This document shows positions 26,234 through 34,710 of a DNA stretch of 58,330 bases, piece by piece. Positions within the stretch are counted from its first letter, which is position 1. Each line of letters starts with the position of its first letter. The notes under the pieces were generated by a model. It saw nothing but the letters and a program-made list of their open reading frames with translations. It made no database searches and was not told the DNA's origin. The stretch is from Leucobacter sp. Ag1 (GTDB lineage: Bacteria > Actinomycetota > Actinomycetes > Actinomycetales > Microbacteriaceae), in the NCBI RefSeq assembly GCF_000980875.1, contig NZ_LAYO01000089.1, positions 1 through 58,330 on the forward strand, in the 5' to 3' direction. The position numbers and the translations under genes were made by a program.

Positions 26234-26718
26234 TCGAACGCGGCGAGATACCGGCGGGTCATGCGCGCCTGCACGAGACGGCCGAGCGGTCCGCCGAGGC
26301 GCGTGAACCAGCGGGCGGATGCGGAGAACGCGACGATCCGGAACACGACGTCGCCCGAGGGATCCAGGCGGAGCTCGAACCGCTCCTCGCCGCGTTCGGG
26401 ATGCCCCGGCAGGGTTCCGTAGGCGAAACCGCAGCGATCGGCGCTGCGCTCTGCCCAGACGACGCGGCAGGGCGCGATGAAGCTCAGCGGACCGATCCGC
26501 AGGCGCATCCGCACCTCGGTCCCCGTCCGGAACGGTTCGTCGGACGCGCTGACGTCGGCGCCGGCCCGCCGTTGCACGGCGCCCGACAGGAGCTCGTCGC
26601 AGCAGCCCTCGAAGCGCTCGCGGCCGCGCCCGATGACGCGCTCGGTGCGCACGTGGTGGTACCCCGCCGGCAGTTCGCCCCCGGTCGCGCCCACCTCCGG
26701 GTACGTGAGATCGGTCAT
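26230..26718 (-). CDS. DUF1990 family protein
   Basis: A 162-residue protein with the DUF1990 pattern: TDLTYPEVGATGG at the N-terminus, LPAGYHHVRTERVIGRG, then VVWAERSADRCGFAYGTLPGHPERGEERF and VVFRIVAFSASARWFTRLGGPLGRLVQ. The family fold is START-like; no function is established. The ATG overlaps the stop of the upstream GNAT gene by 4 bp, so the two form an operon. Longer upstream starts lie inside the GNAT gene and lack the family pattern. Confidence 0.85.
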   Translation of the reverse strand: MTDLTYPEVGATGGELPAGYHHVRTERVIGRGRERFEGCCDELLSGAVQRRAGADVSASDEPFRTGTEVRMRLRIGPLSFIAPCRVVWAERSADRCGFAYGTLPGHPERGEERFELRLDPSGDVVFRIVAFSASARWFTRLGGPLGRLVQARMTRRYLAAFD

Positions 26719-27257
26719 CCGTTCGATTCGCGCGACTCGGCCCACTCGGCGCGCAGCAGCCCCATGCGCACGATGTCCTCGTAGTGCCCGCGCACCCACG
26801 CGTGCTCGCGCTGGCGCCCCTCGATCACGAAGCCGAGCTTCTCGTAGACGCGGATCGCCGCGGCGTTCGACGAGATCACCTCGAGGTGGATGCGGCGCAG
26901 GTTGCCGCGAAGGAACGCGAACTCGAGCATCTGCGCCATGGCCTCGCTCCCGAAGCCCCGGCCACGGGCGTGCTGGGCCAGGGCGATCCCGATCTCACCG
27001 TGCCTGGCGACCTCGTCGATGTCGAACACGCCCACGGTGCCGACCGCGTCGCCGTCGACGTCGATCACGAAGCTCATGCTGCCGTCCGGGTTCGCCTCGC
27101 GCTCCTGGATCCGGGCCTGCCAGGCCTCGCGGCGCGGCGCTGCGGGCCGCCCCGGGTTGCGTTCCTCCCAGGTGTCGAGGTCCGACGCGATCCCGTACAG
27201 CGCGTCCCAATCGGCATCGGTGCGGGAACGGAGCGAAACAACCGGCGGCGTCGACAT
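26715..27257 (-). CDS. GNAT family N-acetyltransferase
   Basis: A 180-residue RimJ/RimL-like acetyltransferase. The acetyl-CoA motif A is QHARGRGFGSEAMAQML (Q/RxxGxG/A), preceded by the GEIGIAL strand and followed by IHLEVISSNAAAIRVYEKLGF, the classic motif B. The substrate is unknown; it is probably an amino group on a protein N-terminus or small molecule. I start at the ATG at 27257; ten further codons upstream are open but poor. It is coupled to the DUF1990 gene. Confidence 0.85.
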   Translation of the reverse strand: MSTPPVVSLRSRTDADWDALYGIASDLDTWEERNPGRPAAPRREAWQARIQEREANPDGSMSFVIDVDGDAVGTVGVFDIDEVARHGEIGIALAQHARGRGFGSEAMAQMLEFAFLRGNLRRIHLEVISSNAAAIRVYEKLGFVIEGRQREHAWVRGHYEDIVRMGLLRAEWAESRESNG

Positions 27258-27299
27258 GGGAGACACCCTACTCCGGGGTACGGACATCGCCTCGAATCG

Positions 27300-28007
27300 C
27301 TACTGCCCCGCAGGCGTCTGACTCGGAGTCATCTCCGAGGTCTTCTCCATCCGGAGCACGACGGTGCTCCCGAGCTTCGCCCGCTTCCCCGCACCGGGAG
27401 AACTGCCGATGACGGTCCAGTTGACCGGGGCCAGCACCGTTCCGCTCTTCCCGTCGAACCGGACCGTCAGACCGAGGTCCTCCAACCGCCACTGCGCGGT
27501 CTTGCCGTCGAGCCCCGAGAGGTCCGGCAGCTCGACCCCGTTCTTCCGCGCGTCCTCCTCGCGTGCCGCACGTTCCGCTTCCTGCCGCTCCTTGAGCCGC
27601 GCCTCGTACTGCGCCTTCTCCTCCGCGCCGGTCCTCGGACTCGGGGTCGGAGTCACGCTCGGAGCCGGGCTCGCGGTCGCGCCCGGGGGTGCGGCCGTCC
27701 CGCTCGCGCCGGTGCCGGTGCCGGTGCCGGCGGGCAGGGCGATCACGAACGCCGCGATGAACATGATGGTCATCACGACCGCGGGGATCGCCGCGACCGC
27801 GCCGAACGCCAGTCCGCCGATGCCGGCGCCCCGCGCTCGACCGCCGCGGACCGACAGGATCCCGAGCACGATCGAACCGGCGCCGAGCCCGAGGCCGAGG
27901 AACGGGACCCAGCAGAACACGAAGGCGGCGATGCCCACCAGGAGCGCGACGATCCCCGAGATCGGAGCACGACGGGTCGGCGTCGGATCGGGCTGAGCGG
28001 CGGTCAC
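27300..28007 (-). CDS. DUF4190-like membrane protein with a PASTA domain
   Basis: A 235-residue protein. Two hydrophobic segments (ISGIVALLVGIAAFVFCWVPFLGLGLG and the VMTIMFIAAFVIAL helix) flank a short Gly/Arg loop, as in DUF4190-type proteins. A Thr/Pro/Ala linker and a charged coiled stretch (EEKAQYEARLKERQEAERAAREEDARK) follow. The C-terminal 65 residues form one PASTA repeat (VELPDLSGLDGKTAQWRLED ... VIGSSPGAGKRAKLGSTVVL). PASTA domains in this class sense wall fragments. The GTG at 28007 is chosen because GAGGAGG lies 5 bp upstream. Confidence 0.8.
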   Translation of the reverse strand: MTAAQPDPTPTRRAPISGIVALLVGIAAFVFCWVPFLGLGLGAGSIVLGILSVRGGRARGAGIGGLAFGAVAAIPAVVMTIMFIAAFVIALPAGTGTGTGASGTAAPPGATASPAPSVTPTPSPRTGAEEKAQYEARLKERQEAERAAREEDARKNGVELPDLSGLDGKTAQWRLEDLGLTVRFDGKSGTVLAPVNWTVIGSSPGAGKRAKLGSTVVLRMEKTSEMTPSQTPAGQ

Positions 28008-28202
28008 GTTCCTCCTCGGGTCGAGCACCCGCGGGGTTCGGCGGGCGGGCGCCGACGGATGTCGGCCGCGCACGCCTCACAGCGTACACAGGGGCCGGCC
28101 CCGGTCGGCACGCGCTCGCGCCGTCCGGACCCGAGGCGTAGCCTGGGCGGGCCGGCGGGTTCTCCATCGGCCGCCCACCGCGCATCGCACGAAGGAGTCC
28201 CG

Positions 28203-28559
28203 ATGATCGGCACCCTGCACAGCACCGTCCTCGACTGCCCGGATCCTGCGGCGCTCGCGGAGTTCTATCGCGGGATCCTCGGCGGCACGGTCGTGTCCGG
28301 CGAGGACGACGGCTGGGTCGATCTCGAACTCCCCGAGGGCCCGGCGAAGCTCGCCTTCCAGGGCTCCTCCGGATACGTCCCGCCGGTCTGGCCGGGCGAT
28401 GACGGGGACCAGCAGCTGCACCTCGATGTGCTCGTGCCAGACCTCGAAGCCGCGCACGCACCCCTGCTCGCGCTCGGGGCACGATTCCTCGAGGCGCACG
28501 ACACGTTCCGGGTCTACCTCGACCCCGTCGGGCACCCGTTCTGCACCGTCAGCAGCTGA
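28203..28559 (+). CDS. VOC superfamily (glyoxalase-like) protein
   Basis: A 118-residue single-domain vicinal-oxygen-chelate protein. TLHSTVLDCPDPAALAEFYRGILGG opens the fold with the metal-ligand His, and QLHLDVLVPDLEAAHAPLLALGARF and VYLDPVGHPFCTV complete the second half. The reaction is unknown; such proteins include dioxygenase, glyoxalase and antibiotic-binding types. GAAGGAG lies 5 bp before the ATG. It is divergent from the PASTA gene upstream. Confidence 0.85.
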   Translation: MIGTLHSTVLDCPDPAALAEFYRGILGGTVVSGEDDGWVDLELPEGPAKLAFQGSSGYVPPVWPGDDGDQQLHLDVLVPDLEAAHAPLLALGARFLEAHDTFRVYLDPVGHPFCTVSS

Positions 28560-28596
28560 TCGCCCGTCGCCCGCGGCGACAGCGGCGACCGCGAGG

Positions 28597-29166
28597 TCAG
28601 CGACCGATGCCGAGCTCCCGCGACAGCTCGGCGACGACGCGCTCGAACCGCGCGCGATCGAGCACGTGGCCCTCGCGGCGCATGCCGGAGTCGGAGATGC
28701 GCAGCACGCGCTCGGGCGAGAGGAAGCTCTCGCGCCCCTGGCCGTCCCAGCCCCCCGTGCCGACGCTGATGAAGCCGCGGTGCTGCTTGGTCGACAGGTA
28801 GCAGCCGGCGACCGTGGTGGCGTCGATGCGCGCGATGATGAGCACCGGGCGATCCTTGCCGCGTCCGTCGTGCTCGGCGTAGGGCACCCAGGTCCAGATG
28901 ACCTCGCCGGGATCGGGGGTGCCGTCCACCGCGGGCGCGTAGCTCGGGCGCAGGCGCCGGATCTCGGCCGCGCCCAGGTCGCGGGTCGCACCGTCGCCGG
29001 TCTGTCCCGGCGACGCTTCCGTGCCTGCACCGGAGGGGCCCGTGCGCGGGCCCGCGGTGGTCCGCTTCCCGGCCGGATCCGAGCGGCTCTGGAGGCCGCG
29101 GCGGAGCGCCTCGATCAGCGCGTCGAGGATCGCGCGCAGCAGGCCGCCTCCGCCGCCGGAGCTCAT
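28597..29166 (-). CDS. PemK/MazF-family protein
   Basis: A 189-residue protein. The C-terminal 110 residues match the PemK/MazF fold: VIWTWVPYAEHDGRGKDRPVLIIAR, then TVAGCYLSTKQHR and ESFLSPERVLRIS. The N-terminal 70 residues are low-complexity. No antitoxin gene is adjacent: the upstream neighbour is zapE, coupled by a 4-bp overlap. The conserved chromosomal position suggests a housekeeping PemK-like protein, not a classic toxin-antitoxin module. Confidence 0.8.
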   Translation of the reverse strand: MSSGGGGGLLRAILDALIEALRRGLQSRSDPAGKRTTAGPRTGPSGAGTEASPGQTGDGATRDLGAAEIRRLRPSYAPAVDGTPDPGEVIWTWVPYAEHDGRGKDRPVLIIARIDATTVAGCYLSTKQHRGFISVGTGGWDGQGRESFLSPERVLRISDSGMRREGHVLDRARFERVVAELSRELGIGR

Positions 29167-30230
29167 GAGGCGATCTCGCCCTGCGTCAGCGCGTTCAAGC
29201 GGGACATGCAGCGGAGGTACTTCTTACGGTATCCGCCGTCGAGCATGCCGCCGCCGAAGATCGTGGTGAGCGGGGCGCCCGTGGCCCGGATCGGGATCTG
29301 GGCGTCGTAGACCCGGTCGATGAACGCCACGAAGCGCAGCGCGGCCGACTGGTCGGTGAGCTCGTGCACGTCGCGCAGGCCGATGCACTGCACCCCGGTC
29401 AGCATGCCGAAGTAGCTCGACGGGTGCACCGTCGCGAGGTGCGCGACGAGCGTCGAGAAGTCGTCGTCGGTCGTGCGCTCCCCCGCGGCCGCGGCATCCG
29501 CGAGCGCGAAGCGGTACGCCTCGTCGCTCAGGGCGACCGCATCGCCGTCGAGGTCGCGCTGACGGTAGTCGGTGCCGTCGATCCGGATGGTGACGAAGTT
29601 GTCGGCCATCGCCTGGATCTCGCGCATGAAGTCGGCCGCGGCGAAGCGGCCCTCGCCGAGCGCGTTCGGCGGAGTGTTGGAGGTCGCGACGATGCGCGAG
29701 CCCGTCTTCACGAGGTCACCGATCAGTCGGGTCATGAGCATCGTGTCGCCCGGATCGTCGAGCTCGAACTCGTCGATGCAGATGAGCCGGGCGCCCTGCA
29801 GCACGCCGAGCGCCCCCGAGTAGCCGAGCGCGCCCACGAGCGCCGTGTACTCGATGAAGGTGCCGAAGTACTTGCGTCCGGCCGTCGCGTGCCACGTCGC
29901 CGCGAGCAGGTGGGTCTTGCCGACGCCGAAGCCGCCGTCGAGGTAGACGCCCGGCTTGGTCGGCGTGTTCGGTCGGGGCTCGGCCGCCGCCTTCTTGCGG
30001 CCGAAGCCGAAGAAGCCGCCGCGGGCCATGGGGGCCTCGGGCTCCGAGAAAGCGCGCAGCGTATCGCGGGCCTCCGCCTGCGACGGGTACTCGGGGTCCG
30101 GACGGTACGAGTCGAAGCTCGCCCCGTCGAACTGCCGCGGGGGGACGAGGGTCGCGACCAGCTCGGCGCCCGAGATGCTCGGGCTGCGGTCGACGAGGTG
30201 GGCGGAGCTGTGCTGCGGATCCTGAGACAT
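29163..30230 (-). CDS. zapE: cell division ATPase ZapE (AFG1-like)
   Basis: A 355-residue AFG1/ZapE ATPase, associated with Z-ring dynamics in bacteria. GVYLDGGFGVGKTHLLAATWH carries Walker A (GGFGVGKT), RLICIDEFELDDPGDTMLM carries Walker B, and IVATSNTPPNALGEG is the sensor 1 region. The C-terminal RFVAFIDRVYDAQIPI and GGYRKKYLRCMSRL are typical of the family. The ATG at 30230 was chosen; upstream codons lack a binding site. It lies 10 bp after the alpha/beta hydrolase gene and overlaps the PemK gene, so the three are probably one transcript. Confidence 0.9.
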   Translation of the reverse strand: MSQDPQHSSAHLVDRSPSISGAELVATLVPPRQFDGASFDSYRPDPEYPSQAEARDTLRAFSEPEAPMARGGFFGFGRKKAAAEPRPNTPTKPGVYLDGGFGVGKTHLLAATWHATAGRKYFGTFIEYTALVGALGYSGALGVLQGARLICIDEFELDDPGDTMLMTRLIGDLVKTGSRIVATSNTPPNALGEGRFAAADFMREIQAMADNFVTIRIDGTDYRQRDLDGDAVALSDEAYRFALADAAAAGERTTDDDFSTLVAHLATVHPSSYFGMLTGVQCIGLRDVHELTDQSAALRFVAFIDRVYDAQIPIRATGAPLTTIFGGGMLDGGYRKKYLRCMSRLNALTQGEIAS

Positions 30231-30240
30231 CGCCGACAGC

Positions 30241-31482
30241 TTACCCGCGCGGGGCGCCGTCGGCCGCATCCGATCGCGGCGCGGGATCCGGCAGCGCGCG
30301 GACGAACCGCTCGGTCGCGGCCTCCCAGGCCTCGGGATCCACGTTCCAGAGCTTCACGTGCTCGCCGACCAGCTGCCGGCGCAGCACGACGAGGTCGCTG
30401 TGCCGGGCCGCGAAATCCAGCGCCCCGTCCTCCGGTACGTAGGTGTCGCCCGCGCTGACATGGATCAGCGTCGGCACCGCGAGCCCGCGCCCCAGCTCGG
30501 GTGCGCTGAGCGCGGCGAGCCCCGGCGACGCGGGATCGCCGCCGCGCACACGACCGCCCTCGAGCAGTCGCACGGCGAGCGCCGCGATCGGGCGCGGAAT
30601 CCCGACCCGTCGCGCCTGGTGCCGCAGCAGCCCGTGCCAGTCGAGCGCCGGCGAATCGAGCACGAGCCCGTCCACCGCATCGCGGTGCGCGCCCCGGGTC
30701 GCCGCCAGCGTGCTCGCCGTACCGCCCATCGACCACCCGAACAGCGTCACCCGGGTCGCGCCCCGGCGCACCGCCTCGGCGATCGCCGCGTCAACGTCGC
30801 GCTGCTCGGCGGAACCCAGGCCGTAGCGACCGTGCGCACCGCGCGGAGCACCCGAATCGTTGCGATAGGAGATGACGAGGCTCGTCAGACCGGCGCGCGC
30901 CAGCGGCGGCACACCGCGCAGCGTCTCGGCCGGCAGCGCGCCCATGCCGTGCACGTGCACCGCCCACCGACCGGGCACCGGATCGGCCGGGCGCACGATC
31001 CAGGCCGTCGCCGGCCCGTCCTCCAGCGGCAGCACGATCCGCTCGACCGAGGCTCCTCCGCCGATCTCGTCGGCGAGCTCCTCGGGATCCGCGTACCACC
31101 AGCCGGTCACCCGCCCCGTCGCCCCGCGCCGCACGCGGCCGCGATCGGTCGCGAGGATCTCGCGCACCGCGCCCCCGCGGCGCGCCTCGAGCACCGGCCC
31201 CACTTTCGCGTGCGTGGCGCCGCCGTCGAGGATCAGCGAGTAGCTCCCCGGCAGCTCCGACCACCCGCCCCGGATCCGGACCACCGGACCGTCCACCCCG
31301 TAGCGGCGCGACGCCCGCGCGGCGGGCACGACCGAACGCACCCGTGTCGAGGAGTCCGGTCGCGCCTCGGGCGTCACCACCCGGCGCGCGACCGCACCGG
31401 CCAGCAGACCGCACCCGGCCGCCGTCGCCGTCGCGATCGCGGCGAAACCGACGACCGCCTGGATCGGTCGAAGCCTGCTCAT
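30241..31482 (-). CDS. alpha/beta hydrolase, membrane-anchored
   Basis: A 413-residue serine hydrolase. An N-terminal hydrophobic segment (AVVGFAAIATATAAGCGLLAGAV) is a signal-anchor or lipoprotein-like leader. The catalytic domain shows WAVHVHGMG (oxyanion region), VTLFGWSMGGTAS (nucleophile Ser elbow), the acid near VSAGDTYVP, and a final His in LVGEHVKLW. The substrate is unknown. The ATG at 31482 has GGAGGTG 4 bp upstream; a GTG two codons earlier overlaps that site. It reads into zapE. Confidence 0.8.
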   Translation of the reverse strand: MSRLRPIQAVVGFAAIATATAAGCGLLAGAVARRVVTPEARPDSSTRVRSVVPAARASRRYGVDGPVVRIRGGWSELPGSYSLILDGGATHAKVGPVLEARRGGAVREILATDRGRVRRGATGRVTGWWYADPEELADEIGGGASVERIVLPLEDGPATAWIVRPADPVPGRWAVHVHGMGALPAETLRGVPPLARAGLTSLVISYRNDSGAPRGAHGRYGLGSAEQRDVDAAIAEAVRRGATRVTLFGWSMGGTASTLAATRGAHRDAVDGLVLDSPALDWHGLLRHQARRVGIPRPIAALAVRLLEGGRVRGGDPASPGLAALSAPELGRGLAVPTLIHVSAGDTYVPEDGALDFAARHSDLVVLRRQLVGEHVKLWNVDPEAWEAATERFVRALPDPAPRSDAADGAPRG

Positions 31483-31557
31483 GGGCACCTCCGGGATGTT
31501 TCTGCAGCGCGGCGTGGCATCCGCACCATACTCTCAGCAATCCTTAGTGTTCCAGGT

Positions 31558-32175
31558 GTGAAGTCCGGGAACGAAGTGAATACCGATGCGTTCGAGCGCG
31601 CTGCCGAGCAGCTGCGCCACGCACGGTTCCGCAGCGAGCTGCAGGTGCGCGAGATCCCGGCCCCCGAACGCATCGCGCCGCGCTCCGTGGCGCTCGCCGC
31701 AGGCGTCACCCGAGGCTCGGCGCACCCCGCCGAGGAGAGCGGCGACTCCCCCTACGGGGCGGGCCGCCTGATCCTGCTGCACGATCCCGATTCCGCCGCG
31801 GAGTGGGGCTCCCCGTTCCGCATCATCTGCTTCGCGCAGGCCCCCCTCGAGGTCGAGATCGGTGTGGATCCGTTCATCGCCGACGTCGCCTGGTCGTGGC
31901 TCGTCGACGCGCTCGATTCCCGGGGCGCGCAGGTGACCTTCGCGTCCGGGACCGCGACGAAGACCCTGTCGACCGGCTTCGGCACGCTCGAGGAGCAGGG
32001 CGATGCGGCGCAGATCGAGATCCGCGCCTCCTGGACCCCGCTCGGCACCGACTTCGGCGCCCACGCGGAGGCCTGGTCGGAGCTGCTCTGCCTGCTCGCC
32101 GGGCTCCCGCACCAGGAGGGCGTCGCCTCCCTCGGCGCGAAGCGCGCGCACCGCGGCGAAGGCCGGAGGGCGTAA
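31558..32175 (+). CDS. DUF3000 family protein
   Basis: A 205-residue actinobacterial protein. The pattern FERAAEQLRHARFRSELQVREIPAPERIAP, then GRLILLHDPD, EWGSPFRIICFAQAPLE and SWTPLGTDFGAHAEAWSELL is that of DUF3000. It conserves its place directly upstream of the HRDC/RNase D gene (3 bp gap), as in many Actinobacteria. The GTG at 31558 is my start; a second GTG follows six codons later, and neither has a strong binding site. Confidence 0.85.
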   Translation: MKSGNEVNTDAFERAAEQLRHARFRSELQVREIPAPERIAPRSVALAAGVTRGSAHPAEESGDSPYGAGRLILLHDPDSAAEWGSPFRIICFAQAPLEVEIGVDPFIADVAWSWLVDALDSRGAQVTFASGTATKTLSTGFGTLEEQGDAAQIEIRASWTPLGTDFGAHAEAWSELLCLLAGLPHQEGVASLGAKRAHRGEGRRA

Positions 32176-32178
32176 CCC

Positions 32179-33390
32179 GTGCTCCAGCAAGCGGACCTCC
32201 ACTCCACCTGGACCATGGTCACCGACGACGCCGGGCTGCGCGCCGCGGCGGAGTCGCTCGCGACCGGTCATGGCCCCGTCGGCGTCGACGCCGAGCGCGC
32301 CTCCGGCTTCCGCTACGGCAGCGAGGCGTACCTCGTCCAGGCGTACCGCGAGGACTCGGGAACCTTCCTCTTCGATCCCACCGGGATCTCCTCGTTCGCC
32401 CCGCTCGCGCAGGCGCTCGACGGGCTCGAGTGGATCCTGCACGCCGCGAGCCAGGACATCCCCTGCCTCGACGAGCTCGGCCTGCACCCGCCGCTGCTCT
32501 TCGACACGGAGCTCGCCGCACGACTGCTCGGCTTCGAACGCGTGGGCCTCGGAGCGCTCGTCGAATCGCAGCTCGGCATCTCGCTGCAGAAGGCGCACTC
32601 GGCGGCCGACTGGTCGACCCGTCCGCTGCCCGAATCGTGGCTCGAGTACGCGGCGCTCGACGTCGCCCTGCTGCCCGATCTGCGCGAGTCGATCGCGCAC
32701 GAGCTCGATGCGCAGCACAAGCGGGAGTTCGCGGACGAGGAGTTCGAGGCGGTCCGCCAGCGCGCACCGAAGCCGCCGGTCGAGGATCCGTGGCGTAAGG
32801 TCTCGGGCGGTCACCGCCTGCGCTCTCCGCGCGAGCTCGCGATCGTCCGCGAGCTCTGGCTCGCGCGCGACGAGCTCGCCCGCGAACGCGACACCGCCCC
32901 CGGCCGCCTGCTGCCGGACTCCTCGATCGTCGCCGCGGCCGGAGCGATGCCGCGGTCCCGCGGCGACCTGGCCCGGCTCAAGACCTTCGCGGGTCGCGCG
33001 AGCCGGACGGAGCTCGATCGCTGGTGGGAGGCGGCCCTGCGCGGCAAGACCACCGACCAGCTGCCGAAGCCGCGCCCGCGCGATCCCGACGCGATGCCGC
33101 ACCACCGCGGGTGGGCCCAGCGCCACCCCGACGCTGCCGCGCGCCTGTCGATCGCCCGGGAGGCGCTCACCGCGGAAGCCGAGGAGCGCAGCATCCCGCT
33201 CGAGAACCTGCTGACCCCCGAGCTGCTCCGCCGCGTCTCCTGGGCGCCGCCGAAGCCGGCGAAGGGCACCTCGTCCGCGAGTGCCGAGCAGATCTCCGAT
33301 CGGCTCGAGGAGCTCGGCGCCCGCCACTGGCAGGCTGTCATTACCGCACCAATCATCGCCGTCGCTTTTGTAGAGGCCAAACAAAGCTGA
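32179..33390 (+). CDS. rnd: RNase D-like 3'-5' exoribonuclease with HRDC domain
   Basis: A 403-residue DEDDy exonuclease for 3' processing of structured RNA. Exo I: VGVDAERASG with Asp37 and Glu39. Exo II: ILHAASQDIPCL with Asp93. Exo III: LEYAALDVALL with Tyr157 and Asp161. An HRDC domain follows (SPRELAIVRELWLARDELARERD, at about 220-295), and a second HRDC-like helical domain ends the protein. The GTG start is 3 bp after the DUF3000 stop, so the two are co-transcribed. Confidence 0.9.
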   Translation: MLQQADLHSTWTMVTDDAGLRAAAESLATGHGPVGVDAERASGFRYGSEAYLVQAYREDSGTFLFDPTGISSFAPLAQALDGLEWILHAASQDIPCLDELGLHPPLLFDTELAARLLGFERVGLGALVESQLGISLQKAHSAADWSTRPLPESWLEYAALDVALLPDLRESIAHELDAQHKREFADEEFEAVRQRAPKPPVEDPWRKVSGGHRLRSPRELAIVRELWLARDELARERDTAPGRLLPDSSIVAAAGAMPRSRGDLARLKTFAGRASRTELDRWWEAALRGKTTDQLPKPRPRDPDAMPHHRGWAQRHPDAAARLSIAREALTAEAEERSIPLENLLTPELLRRVSWAPPKPAKGTSSASAEQISDRLEELGARHWQAVITAPIIAVAFVEAKQS

Positions 33391-33501
33391 CGCCGCGGTC
33401 CCGAAGCGTTTCCTGCGGGTTCCGCACGGCGACTCGTCCCCCGTGCCGCCGACTTCCTAGGATGGTGAGTGATCACATCACACCCATTTGATGGAGGCAG
33501 A

Positions 33502-34704
33502 GTGGCCGCAATGAGAGACGTTGTTTTCGTCGACGGAGTCCGCACCCCGTTCGGGCGCGCGGGCGAGAAGGGCATGTACTGGGGTACGCGGGCCGATGAC
33601 CTCGCGGTCAAGGCGCTGCAGGGCCTGATCGCACGGAACCCGAACCTCCCCCTCGACCGCATCGACGACGTGGGGATCGCCGCGACCACGCAGCAGGGCG
33701 ACCAGGGCCTCACCCTCGGCCGCACCGTGTCGATGCTCGCCGGGATCCCGGTCACGGTGCCCGGCTTCGCGCTCGACCGCATGTGCGCCGGCGCGCTCAC
33801 CGTCGCCTCGTTCATGGGCGCGGCGATCGGCTCGGGCCAGTACGACCTGGCGATCGCCGGCGGCGTGGAGCACATGGGCCGGCACCCGATCGGCCTCGAC
33901 GCCGATCCGAACCCGCGCTTCGTCTCGGAGCGCCTCGTCAGCCCCGACGCCCTGAACATGGGCGTCACGGCCGAGCGCCTGCACGACCGGTTCCCCGCGC
34001 TCACCAAGGAGCGCGCGGATCGCTTCGGCATGCTGAGCCAGCACAAGGTGCAGGCCGCCTACGACCGCGGCGACATCCAGCCCGACCTGATCCCCGTCGC
34101 GCTGCGCAGCGCAGCCGGCTGGGGCCTCGCCACGGAGGACGAGGGCCGCCGCCCCGCGACCACCATGGAGGGCCTCGCCACGCTCAAGACGCCGTTCCGT
34201 CCGCACGGACGCGTCACCGCGGGCAACGCCTCCCCCCTCACCGACGGCGCGACCGTCTCGCTGCTCGCGGGCGCCGACACCGCGAAGGAGCTCGGCCTCC
34301 CCGCCAAGATGCGGCTCGTCGGCTTCGGCTTCGCGGGCGTGCAGCCCGAGGTCATGGGTCTCGGCCCGGTGCCCTCGACCGAGAAGGCGCTGAAGCGCGC
34401 CGGACTCACCATCGACGACATCGGCCTGTTCGAGCTGAACGAGGCCTTCGCCGTGCAGGTGCTCTCGTTCACCGACCACTTCGGCATCGCCGACGACGAT
34501 CCCCGCGTGAACCCCTGGGGCGGCGCGATCGCGCTCGGCCACCCGCTCGCCGCGTCCGGCGTGCGCCTCATGATCCAGCTCGCCCGCCAGTTCGAGCAGC
34601 GCCCCGATGTGCGCTACGGCGTCACCGCGATGTGCGTCGGCCTCGGCCAGGGCGGCACCGCGATCTGGGAGAACCCGAACTACGACGGCAAGAAGGGCAA
34701 GTAG
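33502..34704 (+). CDS. fadA: acetyl-CoA C-acyltransferase (thiolase) of beta-oxidation
   Basis: A 400-residue degradative thiolase that cleaves 3-ketoacyl-CoA to acetyl-CoA. The nucleophile is Cys95 in LDRMCAGALTV, the second catalytic pair is His347 in ALGHPLAASG and Cys378 in MCVGLGQGG (CxGLGxG instead of the usual CxGGGxG), and NEAFAVQ is present. The GTG at 33502 has GGAGG 4 bp upstream; the ATG three codons later would be 13 bp away. It is 6 bp upstream of fadB, forming the fadAB operon; the two products normally form the trifunctional complex. Confidence 0.9.
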   Translation: MAAMRDVVFVDGVRTPFGRAGEKGMYWGTRADDLAVKALQGLIARNPNLPLDRIDDVGIAATTQQGDQGLTLGRTVSMLAGIPVTVPGFALDRMCAGALTVASFMGAAIGSGQYDLAIAGGVEHMGRHPIGLDADPNPRFVSERLVSPDALNMGVTAERLHDRFPALTKERADRFGMLSQHKVQAAYDRGDIQPDLIPVALRSAAGWGLATEDEGRRPATTMEGLATLKTPFRPHGRVTAGNASPLTDGATVSLLAGADTAKELGLPAKMRLVGFGFAGVQPEVMGLGPVPSTEKALKRAGLTIDDIGLFELNEAFAVQVLSFTDHFGIADDDPRVNPWGGAIALGHPLAASGVRLMIQLARQFEQRPDVRYGVTAMCVGLGQGGTAIWENPNYDGKKGK

Positions 34705-34710
34705 CCGAAG

